From assembly GCA_016791065.1 (NCBI GenBank), contig JAEUOD010000077.1, positions 1 through 34,035 of the forward strand: 34,035 nt of DNA, in the 5' to 3' direction. Position numbers and translations under genes: made by a program. The notes under the pieces were generated by a model. The model was not told the origin of the DNA. It saw only the letters and a program-made list of their open reading frames with translations, and did no database searches. The DNA is from Dechloromonas sp. (GTDB lineage: Bacteria; Pseudomonadota; Gammaproteobacteria; Burkholderiales; Rhodocyclaceae). Positions 9,958-16,908 of the stretch are shown in pieces. Positions within the stretch are counted from its first letter, which is position 1. Each line of letters opens with the position of its first letter.

Positions 9958-10433
9958 GCAGCGGTCGCGCCGTGCAGCTTTTCCAGATCGTCAGCCAGTT
10001 GCCCTGATAGGGCGTCAATGACGCGCTCACATTCGGCGGCCTGCTCGGGCGAAATTCCGCAATGCCGTTCGAGCGTGTCGGGGATTGATCGTAATCCAGC
10101 AGCCACCAGTGCGAAGGCCGTTGCGCTCGCCTGCCGTACATCCTCGCGGGGCAGCAGTTCGCCGCGTCGTTTCTCTAGCTCCAGCTCTCGCAGTTTCGCG
10201 TCAGCAAGGGCGCGGCGGTCGGTCGGCGTCAGCATGGCCGGGTCCATTTCGCCGCGTCGGGAGAATAGCGCCCGGATCGCGTCGGGGAAGGCGTAGGCGG
10301 GGTGTCCGCCTCGGTTGGATACCGGCGTAAGCTGCGAGCGATTCAGCGCAGCCCGCACGGTGTCACGGTCGATATCCAGCAAACCGGCAAGCGTGCGAAT
10401 GCCCACAGCGGGGAGGTCGGAGAAGTCAGCCAT
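9954..10433 (-). CDS. Terminase small subunit-like protein (Nu1/DUF1441 type)
   Basis: A 159-residue protein resembling the DUF1441/Nu1 group of DNA-packaging recognition proteins. The N-terminal part (RTLAGLLDIDRDTVRAALNR, then a basic GGHPAYAF wing) is a Nu1-like winged helix. The segment AKLRELELEKRRGELLPREDV is the family's central helix, followed by IPDTLERHCGISPEQ and a helical end. A small terminase subunit picks the pac or cos site and loads the large subunit. In satellites it can redirect a helper phage's terminase to satellite DNA. No large-subunit gene follows; the antisense cargo gene occupies that position instead. The start overlaps the preceding gene by eight bases. Confidence 0.82.
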   Translation of the reverse strand: MADFSDLPAVGIRTLAGLLDIDRDTVRAALNRSQLTPVSNRGGHPAYAFPDAIRALFSRRGEMDPAMLTPTDRRALADAKLRELELEKRRGELLPREDVRQASATAFALVAAGLRSIPDTLERHCGISPEQAAECERVIDALSGQLADDLEKLHGATAA

Positions 10434-10716
10434 GATGCAGCCCCCCGGTGGTGGTCCAGGGGGTGCAAAAAGCGGGCGACGACTGCGGCTGTTTTCCCCC
10501 GCGCGCAGCTTGTCCTTTGGAGCCTCTGGCCCTTTCCTCGGCGTTCATTTCATTTGGCCCGACCTCTGCCATATCCGGGCGGCTGATCGCGTCGTCGGCC
10601 TCGATTGCATGAGCCTGCCGGGCCTTTCGTGCGTCGTCGGCCAATGGCTTGGCAAGGGCAAACAAGGCCAGCCCTTGCCGTACCTGCCGGGCCGTCGGTC
10701 GTTTGGTGAATTGCAT
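10426..10716 (-). CDS. Small unknown protein between helicase and terS-like genes
   Basis: A 96-residue basic protein. The N-terminal third (RPTARQVRQGLALFALAKPLADDARKARQ) is a probable amphipathic helix pair, and the rest is low-complexity and likely disordered. The start at 10716 is supported by AAGGAT seven bases upstream; the frame stays open to 10863, inside the helicase gene, but that part lacks a ribosome site. It begins 34 bp after the helicase stop and overlaps the terS-like start. Function is not recognised. Confidence 0.6.
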   Translation of the reverse strand: MQFTKRPTARQVRQGLALFALAKPLADDARKARQAHAIEADDAISRPDMAEVGPNEMNAEERARGSKGQAARGGKQPQSSPAFCTPWTTTGGLHHG

Positions 10717-10750
10717 GGTGTGATCCTTCATTTTGTTTGGATGTCGCTGT

Positions 10751-12127
10751 TCATTCGTCACCAAAGCCGCGGCGGTATCGTTGCTTGGTAGGCAGGTCTC
10801 GCTTTGTAGGTGTCCAGTTGCGGGCGAGATTGGCGAAGCTCGTCGTCTCGCCACGGAAGGCAAGGCGGACAGTGCCGCGTGATCCTTGGCGGTTTTTCGA
10901 TACGATTACCTCGGCGGTGCCTTGGTCGGGTGAATCGTCGTTGTAAAGCTCATCGCGATAGATCATCAGGATTACGTCGGCGTCCTGCTCCAAGCTGCCC
11001 GATTCGCGCAGGTCAGACGGCAGCGGGCGCTTGTTCGGGCGCTCCTCGCACTTGCGCGACAGTTGCGACAGCAGCAGGACCGGCACGGCCAGTTCCTTGG
11101 CTAGCGCCTTCAATCCCCGGCTGATCTGCTCGATTTGCTGGTTGCGGTTGTCGCCGTCGCCTGCCATCAGTTGCGCGTAGTCGATGACAACGAGACCTAG
11201 CCCATGCTGACGCTTGACGCTCCGGGCCTTGGTCGCTACGTCAAAGACCGTCAGTCCGCCTTGGTCGTGGATATGGATCGGGAGACCTTGCAGCCGGGCC
11301 ATGCCTGCCATGATCCGTGAGCCTGTGTCGTTGTCGTCAATCTCGGCATGAATCACGGCGGACAGCGGAACGTTTCCAGCGGTCGCTATCAGGCGTTGCG
11401 TCAGTTGCTTGTCGGTCATTTCCATCGAGACAACCAGAGCCGGGCGGGCGGCCTCGGCAGCGTGTAGGGCTATCTGCATGGATAGGGTCGTTTTCCCCAT
11501 GCCGGGGCGGCCCGCGATGATGACCAGATCGCCGGGCTTCGGTCCGCCCTCAAGGATGCGGTCTAGATCATCGAAGCCGGTAGCCAGCCCGTCGGCCTCG
11601 CCTTCGCGTCGGCGCTCCATGTCGGCCACTACGTCGTAAAGCACGTCGCCCACAAGGCGCGGCAACTGGTCGCCCTTGCTCTCTGTAATCGCCATGATCG
11701 CCGCTTGCGCTTTGGTCAGCTTCTCGCGGGTCTCGCCGGTGCCGGTCGATATGGCGCGGATTTCGTCGGATGCGGCGAATAGCTGACGTTCTAGAGACTT
11801 TTCGCGGACGATATCAGCATAGCGCCCGACATTCCGGGCGGACGGTGTAGCTGACGCCACGTCGCCCAGGTAGGCCAGCCCCCCGGTGCGGTCACTCAGC
11901 CCCCGCGCCTCGATCTGCTCGGCTACGGTGAGCACGTCGATAGCCACCCCGCGTGCCGACATGCTGATGACTTCGGAGTAAATCAGCCTGTGCGCCTCGG
12001 TGTAGAAGTGCTCGGCACGCAGACGGCCGATGCGGTCAATGGCGGTAGGGTCAATGAGCAAAGCGCCGATAACGCTCTGCTCGGCCTCTTGGCTATATAG
12101 CCGGGAAAATTGTTCTACGGGGATCAT
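10751..12127 (-). CDS. Replicative DNA helicase, DnaB type
   Basis: A 458-residue DnaB-family hexameric helicase with an N-terminal domain (about 8-110) and a RecA-like C-terminal domain. Walker A is GRPGMGKT (206-213), the catalytic glutamate is E236 in SMEM, Walker B is LVVIDYAQL (D316), and the SQLSR segment and the final KNRQGSRG loop are all present, so it should be active. It unwinds DNA ahead of the fork during element replication. Its ATG overlaps the stop of the initiator gene (TGATG), mirroring the initiator-plus-helicase pairing of lambdoid and P22-like phages, where gene 12 of P22 is a DnaB homologue. Confidence 0.95.
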   Translation of the reverse strand: MIPVEQFSRLYSQEAEQSVIGALLIDPTAIDRIGRLRAEHFYTEAHRLIYSEVISMSARGVAIDVLTVAEQIEARGLSDRTGGLAYLGDVASATPSARNVGRYADIVREKSLERQLFAASDEIRAISTGTGETREKLTKAQAAIMAITESKGDQLPRLVGDVLYDVVADMERRREGEADGLATGFDDLDRILEGGPKPGDLVIIAGRPGMGKTTLSMQIALHAAEAARPALVVSMEMTDKQLTQRLIATAGNVPLSAVIHAEIDDNDTGSRIMAGMARLQGLPIHIHDQGGLTVFDVATKARSVKRQHGLGLVVIDYAQLMAGDGDNRNQQIEQISRGLKALAKELAVPVLLLSQLSRKCEERPNKRPLPSDLRESGSLEQDADVILMIYRDELYNDDSPDQGTAEVIVSKNRQGSRGTVRLAFRGETTSFANLARNWTPTKRDLPTKQRYRRGFGDE

Positions 12128-12972
12128 CAGGCGGCCTCCCGGTGGTACTTGTTCTCAAGGATCGCGGCGAATTTCGTTTCGCTCATCAGGAAGTCAATGT
12201 CGGCATAGAAGGGTGGGCGGCCTTCCGTCGGCTTGGTTTTGCCTGTGAGGAAGTCAGACGCAGCGCATACGGCGAAGAATTCACGCCACGCTTCTATGCC
12301 TGCTTCGCGGGTGTCGTAACCGAAAGGGCGACACTCCATCGTTGCCGCTTGTTTCCAGCGTGCAGCGATAAGGCGCTTACGCTTCTCGCTGACGACTTTG
12401 ACGCGGGGGTTTTCGGGCATCTGCTCGTGATATGCCTCGATGATTTCGGAGACCGGACAGAGAAGCGCCGACTTCTTGCTGACAGCAGGGGCGGGCACTT
12501 GCGACAGCAAGTCGCCTTGTTGTTTCTTTTCTTTGTTAATACTTAGTTCTTTGCCCCTTACCGATTCGGTAACCGTTTGGATACCGAATCGGTAACCGTT
12601 TGGGCCTGAAACGCTACCCGATTCAGTAACCGTTACGGTTTCGGTAACCGTTACTGAATCAGTAACCGTTTGAGCGTCAGTCGGATGAATGCTGGCGACG
12701 TAATCAGGCATCAGGAAGGTGTAACGACTTGCGCGGCTCTTGCCCCCATTTCCTTCCTTTTTCAGCCAGCCAAGGCGCTCAAGATCGGTAGTCGCCACGG
12801 AAACCTTTGTTGGGGGAAGGCGGCACGCCTCGGCTATCGTTTCCCGGCGCGGAAAAACGTAGTCGCCATCCTTCGGCCTGAAGGTCAACAAGGCGAGCAG
12901 GACGCGCATCTGATTGAACGTCAGACGGTCGTCCTGTAAAACCTCCGCAGGAACAATAGCGAAGCGGCCCAT
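12127..12972 (-). CDS. Replication initiator-like winged-helix protein with internal origin
   Basis: A 281-residue protein. The N-terminal ~95 residues form a winged-helix domain (LTFNQMRVLLALLTF; ETIAEACRLPPTKVSVATTDLERLGWL) of the type found in phage O-like initiators. Residues about 101-139 are a Thr/Val/Ser-rich linker (TVTDSVTVTETVTVTES) encoded by a DNA repeat array that looks like an origin. The C-terminal part (about 150-281) is helical and could contact the helicase encoded immediately downstream. This arrangement, DNA-binding domain, origin in the linker-coding DNA, partner-binding domain, is that of lambda gene O. The start at 12972 follows a short Cys-rich gene. A regulatory DNA-binding role is the alternative. 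Confidence 0.78.
   Translation of the reverse strand: MGRFAIVPAEVLQDDRLTFNQMRVLLALLTFRPKDGDYVFPRRETIAEACRLPPTKVSVATTDLERLGWLKKEGNGGKSRASRYTFLMPDYVASIHPTDAQTVTDSVTVTETVTVTESGSVSGPNGYRFGIQTVTESVRGKELSINKEKKQQGDLLSQVPAPAVSKKSALLCPVSEIIEAYHEQMPENPRVKVVSEKRKRLIAARWKQAATMECRPFGYDTREAGIEAWREFFAVCAASDFLTGKTKPTEGRPPFYADIDFLMSETKFAAILENKYHREAA
12557..12672. repeat. Iteron array inside the initiator gene: candidate replication origin
   Basis: Five copies of GTAACCGTT start at 12569, 12592, 12626, 12644 and 12662, the last three at an 18-bp pitch. Most are preceded by a matching inverted half, giving units such as TTACCGATTCGGTAACCG and TTACTGAATCAGTAACCG with dyad symmetry. Palindromic iterons within the initiator gene's own linker region are the hallmark of lambda-type origins. 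Confidence 0.8.
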
Positions 12973-13127
12973 TACGCAGCCCCTGCTCGCAGTGCCTCGC
13001 GCCGGTCAGCCATGCGTGACAGCTTCCAATGCCACTTACGGCACGTCCAGCAGCGGCCCATGCCGTAGCAGGTGCAGGCCTGAAACGGCAACCAGGATGC
13101 CGGGCGATAAGTGCGGCGGCGGCTCAT
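12972..13127 (-). CDS. Tiny Cys-rich protein
   Basis: A 51-residue basic protein with CTC-(5)-CWTC spacing (ACTCYGMGRCWTCRKW), which could bind zinc. Function is not recognised. I set the start at 13127 because that ATG overlaps the stop of the preceding small gene in an ATGA. The frame continues upstream to 13211 but would then lie wholly within the neighbour. Its stop overlaps the initiator's ATG at 12972. Confidence 0.6.
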   Translation of the reverse strand: MSRRRTYRPASWLPFQACTCYGMGRCWTCRKWHWKLSRMADRREALRAGAA

Positions 13128-13336
13128 GGCACTTGCCCCAGAATCAAGGCTGCGCCGATAACCCAAACGGCCATCGTTGTCGGGTCGTATTGCAGGGCGA
13201 AATGCGCCCATTTGAATACGTACAATATCGGGCTAGAATGACCGATGAAGTGCTTTACTTGGTCGTTTTGCGCTTCTGCTTTTCCGGCCTCGGTGGTTGC
13301 AGCCACCGGGGCTTTCTCGTTTTTTTGGGGGCGCAT
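13124..13336 (-). CDS. Small single-span membrane protein
   Basis: A 70-residue protein with a charged N-terminal half (QKNEKAPVAATTEAGKAEAQND) and one hydrophobic C-terminal segment (MAVWVIGAALILG, about residues 54-68). It begins three bases after the AlpA-like gene and overlaps the next gene by four bases, so it fits the operon. Function is unknown. Confidence 0.55.
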   Translation of the reverse strand: MRPQKNEKAPVAATTEAGKAEAQNDQVKHFIGHSSPILYVFKWAHFALQYDPTTMAVWVIGAALILGQVP

Positions 13337-13339
13337 TTC

Positions 13340-13546
13340 TCATGCTCCCGTCGCCATCGCCATGCGGCGCTCGATGAATGCATCAAGGTCCGTTTTTCTC
13401 CAGGCGCTTGCCTTCTCAGTGATCTTGAGCGGGCGGGGCAATGCACCGGATTCAACCAGCTTGTAAAGCGTTGATCTCGCCACGCTGAGATAATTGGCTG
13501 CGTCTTTCGGTCGGAACAGAGCGGCAGGTTTGTTTGCGGTTGTCAT
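13340..13546 (-). CDS. alpA: AlpA-family DNA-binding regulator
   Basis: A 68-residue protein of the AlpA/MerR-like excisionase fold. The pattern FRPKDAANYLSVARSTLYKLVESGALPRPLKI is typical, with helix-turn-helix residues about 13-35 and a wing around PRPLKITEKASAW. In Gram-negative PICIs and P4-like islands AlpA-type proteins activate excision and element genes. The start follows GAGG ten bases upstream. It is the first gene of the long leftward operon, and a strong promoter-like sequence with upstream palindromes precedes it. Confidence 0.88.
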   Translation of the reverse strand: MTTANKPAALFRPKDAANYLSVARSTLYKLVESGALPRPLKITEKASAWRKTDLDAFIERRMAMATGA

Positions 13547-13594
13547 GGCTTCATTTCCTCTTTGGTTGTCCGCAGCGGTTGCTGCATGGCTGGA

Positions 13595-13623
13595 AATGTA
13601 GCCAGTGGTTTTACCTTCGTCAA
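13595..13623 (-). promoter_or_regulatory. Promoter of the alpA-led operon
   Basis: Read leftward, TTGACG and TACATT are separated by exactly 17 bp, close to the sigma-70 consensus. Transcription would start near 13588, about 40 bases before the alpA ATG. Confidence 0.75.
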
Positions 13624-13628
13624 ACTGT

Positions 13629-13645
13629 AACTTATTGATTAAGTT
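13629..13645. promoter_or_regulatory. Inverted repeat AACTTA-N5-TAAGTT
   Basis: A perfect 6-bp inverted repeat just upstream of the -35 element of the alpA promoter, well placed for an activator or repressor. No known binding site is matched. Confidence 0.4.
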
Positions 13646-13652
13646 GATATTT

Positions 13653-13680
13653 GTTGCGTTGTGCTATATCACTACGCAAC
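13653..13680. promoter_or_regulatory. 28-bp palindrome, likely operator
   Basis: GTTGCGTTGTG and CACTACGCAAC form 11-bp arms with one mismatch around a 6-bp AT-rich centre. It lies 30 bp upstream of the alpA -35 box. From 13681 to 13812 the DNA is AT-rich with no gene seen. Confidence 0.65.
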
Positions 13681-13812
13681 ATGGGAAACGCAGTTTGAAA
13701 ATCAATTCAGGCACTTACAATTTTTTTTCATTCAAACCAAAAAAATATTTTTCTGAGTCCTAAAATTGCCACCTTTTCGCGGGATATTCGGACTAGCCTG
13801 AAACGGCGGACG

Positions 13813-13837
13813 AAAAAAACCCCGCACGCTGGCGGGG
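13813..13837 (-). terminator. Rho-independent terminator downstream of the 148-aa gene
   Basis: Read leftward, a 6-bp stem (CCCCGC/GCGGGG) is followed by seven T, 27 bp beyond the gene ending at 13864. It shields the alpA promoter region from read-through. Confidence 0.85.
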
Positions 13838-13863
13838 TCCGTTTCATGTCCGGTGATCGCCGG

Positions 13864-14310
13864 TCAGGCTTTCCCGACTGCCTCGCATCGGTCGATTAAG
13901 GCGCGTACCTCTTGCGCGATTTCGACGGGCAGAATCTGCTCGTCTTCGCTGTCGTGCAGTAGTCCGGCAATTGATTTCAGCACGGTCAGCATATCGGCCT
14001 GCACTTTCCCCGAAATTGCATCGTCAATGTCCGCGCTCAATCGCTGAAGGTCTTTCAGTTCGATTTCCAATGCGGCCAGATCGGCGGGGGTGATTTCGAC
14101 AGATGACAGGTCGGCGTCAAGATCAAAGCTTGTCGGATCGTCGCCGGTCGCCTTCTCGATTGCCATGCGTCCGAGTGTCCATGCCTTGTGGCTCTCTTTG
14201 TCCTTCTCGAATACATCCCGATTGAATGCCGGGCAGATGACAAGGGCTTTAAGTGCGGCCAGCATGTCGGGCGCGGCCTCGGCTAACATGGCTTTATTCA
14301 GGTGCTTCAT
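13864..14310 (-). CDS. Unknown element protein (148 aa)
   Basis: A 148-residue acidic, helical protein of unknown function. The N-terminus (MLAEAAPDMLAALKALV) and the AIEKATGDD segment resemble small early proteins of many phages, a resemblance without functional meaning. The rest (ITPADLAALEIELKDLQRLSADIDDAI) is probably coiled coil. A strong ribosome site, AAAGGAG, lies seven bases before the ATG. It has its own terminator downstream and the integrase terminator upstream, so it is a separate transcription unit, perhaps from a weak promoter near 14330-14365. Confidence 0.75.
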   Translation of the reverse strand: MKHLNKAMLAEAAPDMLAALKALVICPAFNRDVFEKDKESHKAWTLGRMAIEKATGDDPTSFDLDADLSSVEITPADLAALEIELKDLQRLSADIDDAISGKVQADMLTVLKSIAGLLHDSEDEQILPVEIAQEVRALIDRCEAVGKA

Positions 14311-14384
14311 GTGCGACTCCTTTAGTATGAACGCATATCAAGTTTAAATGCCAAATGGCGAGTCACAGACAAAACGGAGTGCAA

Positions 14385-14410
14385 CAAAAAAGCCCGCACG
14401 GGGCGGGCTT
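14385..14410 (-). terminator. Rho-independent terminator of the integrase gene
   Basis: Read leftward, AAGCCCGC pairs with GCGGGCTT around a five-base loop, followed by TTTT. It lies 19 bp beyond the integrase stop. Confidence 0.85.
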
Positions 14411-14428
14411 GGGTCGGGGTGTCTCGGG

Positions 14429-15739
14429 TCAGTTCGGCCCGGTCTCCTGTTCTGATTTTGGTGGCTCGCAGAATGTGGCCCAATCGGCCATCAGGGGGCG
14501 GCGGCGTTCAAGCATGTTTCCACGTCGATATGCAGCCTCAGTCTGGTTTTTGATTACATGCGCAAGCGCCATTTCCGCCAGCGTTTCCGAATACTCGGTG
14601 CGCTCGGCTACCCAATCACGAAACGCGCTTCGAAATCCGTGCGGAACAATTGACTGCCCTTTTGCATCGCGCCATCGCGGTGGCTCGCCTTCGTTAAGTC
14701 CGTCGCATGACATGCCGCGCACCAACTGATTCAGGCTCATATTTGAAAGTGGCATCTCCTTGCGCGGACCTCCGAAAATATATGGATTGTTTTCCATGCG
14801 CAGGTTCTTTGCCTTCTCAAGAACGGCAAGAGCGGCAGGCGTCAATGGTACTTGGTGTTCGCGCTTTCCCTTCATGCGCTCAGGTGGCACTTTCCAGACT
14901 TGTGCCACCTCGTCGATTTCTTCCCATTTTGCGCCCAGTACCTCGCCGGTTCGCGCAGCCGTCAGAATCAGGAACTCAAGCGCCAACGGTGACATGCCTT
15001 CATGTAGCCGAAGTGCCGCGATAAACGCCGGCATTTCATCAATCGGCAGGGCTGGGTGATTGCGGACCTTGGTTATTTTCTTGGGCTTTGGAAGCAACTT
15101 ATCAAGATATCCACGCCAGCGTGCCGGATTGTCGATACCCGTCAATTCAAGCTTTGCATAAGAAAAATCTAATACAAGCTCGATTCGATTACGGACGCGG
15201 CTAGCCGTTTCGGTCTTCGTCGTCCAGATTGGTTCGAGAAGGTCAAATACTTGTGACTTCTTGATTTCGGAGACATGCACGCTACCAATCGTCGGATATG
15301 CGTAGGTGCGCAAGGTGTTTTCCCACTGGTCGCCGTGTTTTGTGTTCTTCCATTCTGCACGCTTGGTTTTGATGTATTGACCAGCAAATGCCTCGAATGT
15401 CTCGCTTTGTTGTGATTCGGCTTTGGCCTGTTCGGCTGCCTCTGCCTGTTTTTGGGCCTCGCGTTCGGCTAGTGGGTCAATTCCACGTGAGACCTTTAGC
15501 CGGTACTCATCGCGCTTGTCTCGGGCTTGTTTCAATGAAAGCCCTCCAGCTCGGTCGGAGTCCGTCAGCTTGGCCGACCCTAGGCCCATAGCGCGGCGCT
15601 TTCCGGCTATCTGGTATCGATAGAGCCAGCTTCTGGTTCCGGACTTGCTGACTTGGAGATATAGCCCGTCCCCGGCTGGGTGTATCCCCTCGCCAAGTCG
15701 TTTCAGTTCGAGCGGTGTTGCGCTCTGTTTCGTTGCCAT
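14429..15739 (-). CDS. int: P4-type tyrosine integrase
   Basis: A 436-residue site-specific recombinase that inserts and excises the element at tRNA-Ser. The N-terminal ~90 residues are the DUF4102 arm-binding domain (GLYLQVSKSGTRSWLYRYQ), then a core-binding domain (about 110-215). The catalytic domain has the full set R263 (AARTGEVLG), H367 and R370 (HGFRSAFRDW), H394 (LAHV) and nucleophile Y404 (AAYRRG). The start follows AAGGGG seven bases upstream. Unusually for tRNA-integrated islands, the gene lies at the end away from the intact tRNA. Four copies of ACTCACCA lie just upstream. Confidence 0.96.
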   Translation of the reverse strand: MATKQSATPLELKRLGEGIHPAGDGLYLQVSKSGTRSWLYRYQIAGKRRAMGLGSAKLTDSDRAGGLSLKQARDKRDEYRLKVSRGIDPLAEREAQKQAEAAEQAKAESQQSETFEAFAGQYIKTKRAEWKNTKHGDQWENTLRTYAYPTIGSVHVSEIKKSQVFDLLEPIWTTKTETASRVRNRIELVLDFSYAKLELTGIDNPARWRGYLDKLLPKPKKITKVRNHPALPIDEMPAFIAALRLHEGMSPLALEFLILTAARTGEVLGAKWEEIDEVAQVWKVPPERMKGKREHQVPLTPAALAVLEKAKNLRMENNPYIFGGPRKEMPLSNMSLNQLVRGMSCDGLNEGEPPRWRDAKGQSIVPHGFRSAFRDWVAERTEYSETLAEMALAHVIKNQTEAAYRRGNMLERRRPLMADWATFCEPPKSEQETGPN

Positions 15740-15764
15740 TTTTGGCCCCTTTTTGTCGATCCGA

Positions 15765-15816
15765 ACTCACCAATTGACTCACCATGTTGGCGGCCAACTC
15801 ACCACTAAACTCACCA
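15765..15816. repeat. Right arm-type integrase sites (two pairs, candidate)
   Basis: ACTCACCA starts at 15765, 15777, 15797 and 15809: two pairs, each at a 12-bp pitch, the pairs 32 bp apart. The left end has one pair at the same pitch and in the same orientation. They lie within the integrase promoter region, so the protein may also regulate its own gene. From 15817 to 15958 I see no gene. Confidence 0.7.
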
Positions 15817-15958
15817 TTCAGTAAGGAGATTATAGGCGACGCAGGCGAACGCTAAAAGACAAAAGCTGCAAAAATAGACTGATTTAAAAGGAATTATTTG
15901 TTGTTTGTTGTGACGGTTGCGGACAGTGAAGGACGTTGCTAAACCGATAGTATGGGGA

Positions 15959-15981
15959 CACCCTCTCCGCCAAGCGACCAA
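15959..15981. repeat. attR: 23-bp direct repeat, right copy
   Basis: Identical to 4625-4647. It holds a 14-nt copy of the tRNA-Ser 3' end without the rest of the tRNA, which marks the element's far end. Confidence 0.93.
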
Positions 15982-15987
15982 CAATCA

Positions 15988-16010
15988 AGCGCCTTTCGAG
16001 GCGCTTTTTT
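15988..16010 (+). terminator. Original host tRNA-Ser terminator, displaced
   Basis: AGCGCCT-TTCG-AGGCGCT followed by six T, immediately after attR. Before integration it would have followed tRNA-Ser by about 11 bases. From 16011 to 16266 I see no gene; 16218-16249 holds an inverted repeat (CGGGCCG/CGGCCCG) without a T run. Confidence 0.85.
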
Positions 16011-16270
16011 GTTGTACCCATCACAGGACGCATCAGTTCTCAAGTGCTTGACGCCATCAATTCAAAGGGTCGCACTCTAACCGCATTCGCTACCGCTGCA
16101 CAGCGCCTGGCGGTCGCCATAGTTTCAAGAATTGTAAATCGGTTTTCGACTGCTCTTGGCGTCGTTGGTGCGCAATTCTAGCTCATTGTCATTGTTTGGT
16201 GATGTCCGGAAAGCGAACGGGCCGAACAGCCTTCCAGCTATCCGGCCCGATTTTCACCCCAAAAGGGGAA

Positions 16271-16867
16271 TTACTTCTTCTTCGGCGCAGCCGTGACTTC
16301 GAGTCCAACGGCCTCCAGATAGACCGCTTCGATCTGGTCGCCGACCTTGACTTCCTTGAGCTGGGCCGGATTGTTAACCGCCATTTCCACGGTCCGCTTC
16401 GGGCCGCGCAGCGTAACCATATTCTTGCTTGTGTCGACCGCCATGACTTCGGCGACGACGCGGATCGAGCGTTGCACGATGCCGCCCGGCTTGTCGCCCA
16501 GTTTGGTACGGACCGCCTGCTCGGATTCCAGGCGTTCGCTGACCACCTTGCCGCTAACCTTCTGCAGTTCGATGACCAGTGCCTGGACATAGGTCAGGGT
16601 GACGATGTCGCCCTTGCGCAACTGGTCGAAATTGCGGGCCTCCGGGCCGACGGTGATGGTTACTTCGTTGCCTTGTTCGCCGACGACCACGACGTTGCGC
16701 TTCTTCTTGTCGATGGCCTTGACCTTGCCCTGTACCTGGATGGATTCCGCGGCCAAGCCCTGGCCGGGGGCGCTGGCAACCACCGCTTCAGCTTGCGGGG
16801 CATTTTGCGCGTGAGTCAGGAAGGGAAGGGAAGCGGCCAGGATAGCGGTAAGGATGCGTTTTTTCAT
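16271..16867 (-). CDS. Exported protein with an internal duplication
   Basis: A 198-residue protein with a clear signal peptide (KKRILTAILAASLPFLTHAQ, cleavage after about residue 20), so probably periplasmic. Two copies of a beta-rich unit of about 55 residues follow: GKVKAIDKKKRNVVVV...LRKGDIVTLTYVQAL and AEVMAVDTSKNMVTLRG...VKVGDQIEAVYLEAV. The start is fixed by AAAGGAG seven bases before ATG 16867. It lies 41 bp after the outer-membrane protein gene on the same strand and is probably co-transcribed. I do not recognise the family; the repeats look like small OB-like barrels. Confidence 0.82.
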   Translation of the reverse strand: MKKRILTAILAASLPFLTHAQNAPQAEAVVASAPGQGLAAESIQVQGKVKAIDKKKRNVVVVGEQGNEVTITVGPEARNFDQLRKGDIVTLTYVQALVIELQKVSGKVVSERLESEQAVRTKLGDKPGGIVQRSIRVVAEVMAVDTSKNMVTLRGPKRTVEMAVNNPAQLKEVKVGDQIEAVYLEAVGLEVTAAPKKK

Positions 16868-16908
16868 GTAATTCTCCTTTGTGTTGATGAAGGGGGCAGC
16901 AATGTGTG

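Noticed and set aside
9954..10750. Search for a large terminase gene around the terS-like gene
   Set aside because: No frame on either strand shows a terminase Walker A or nuclease motif; the next gene position is taken by the antisense cargo.
16218..16249. CGGGCCG/CGGCCCG inverted repeat as terminator of the exported-protein gene
   Set aside because: An 18-base loop and no T run on the relevant strand.
16011..16266. Possible gene remnant right of attR
   Set aside because: No translation with recognisable similarity in any frame; treated as spacer.
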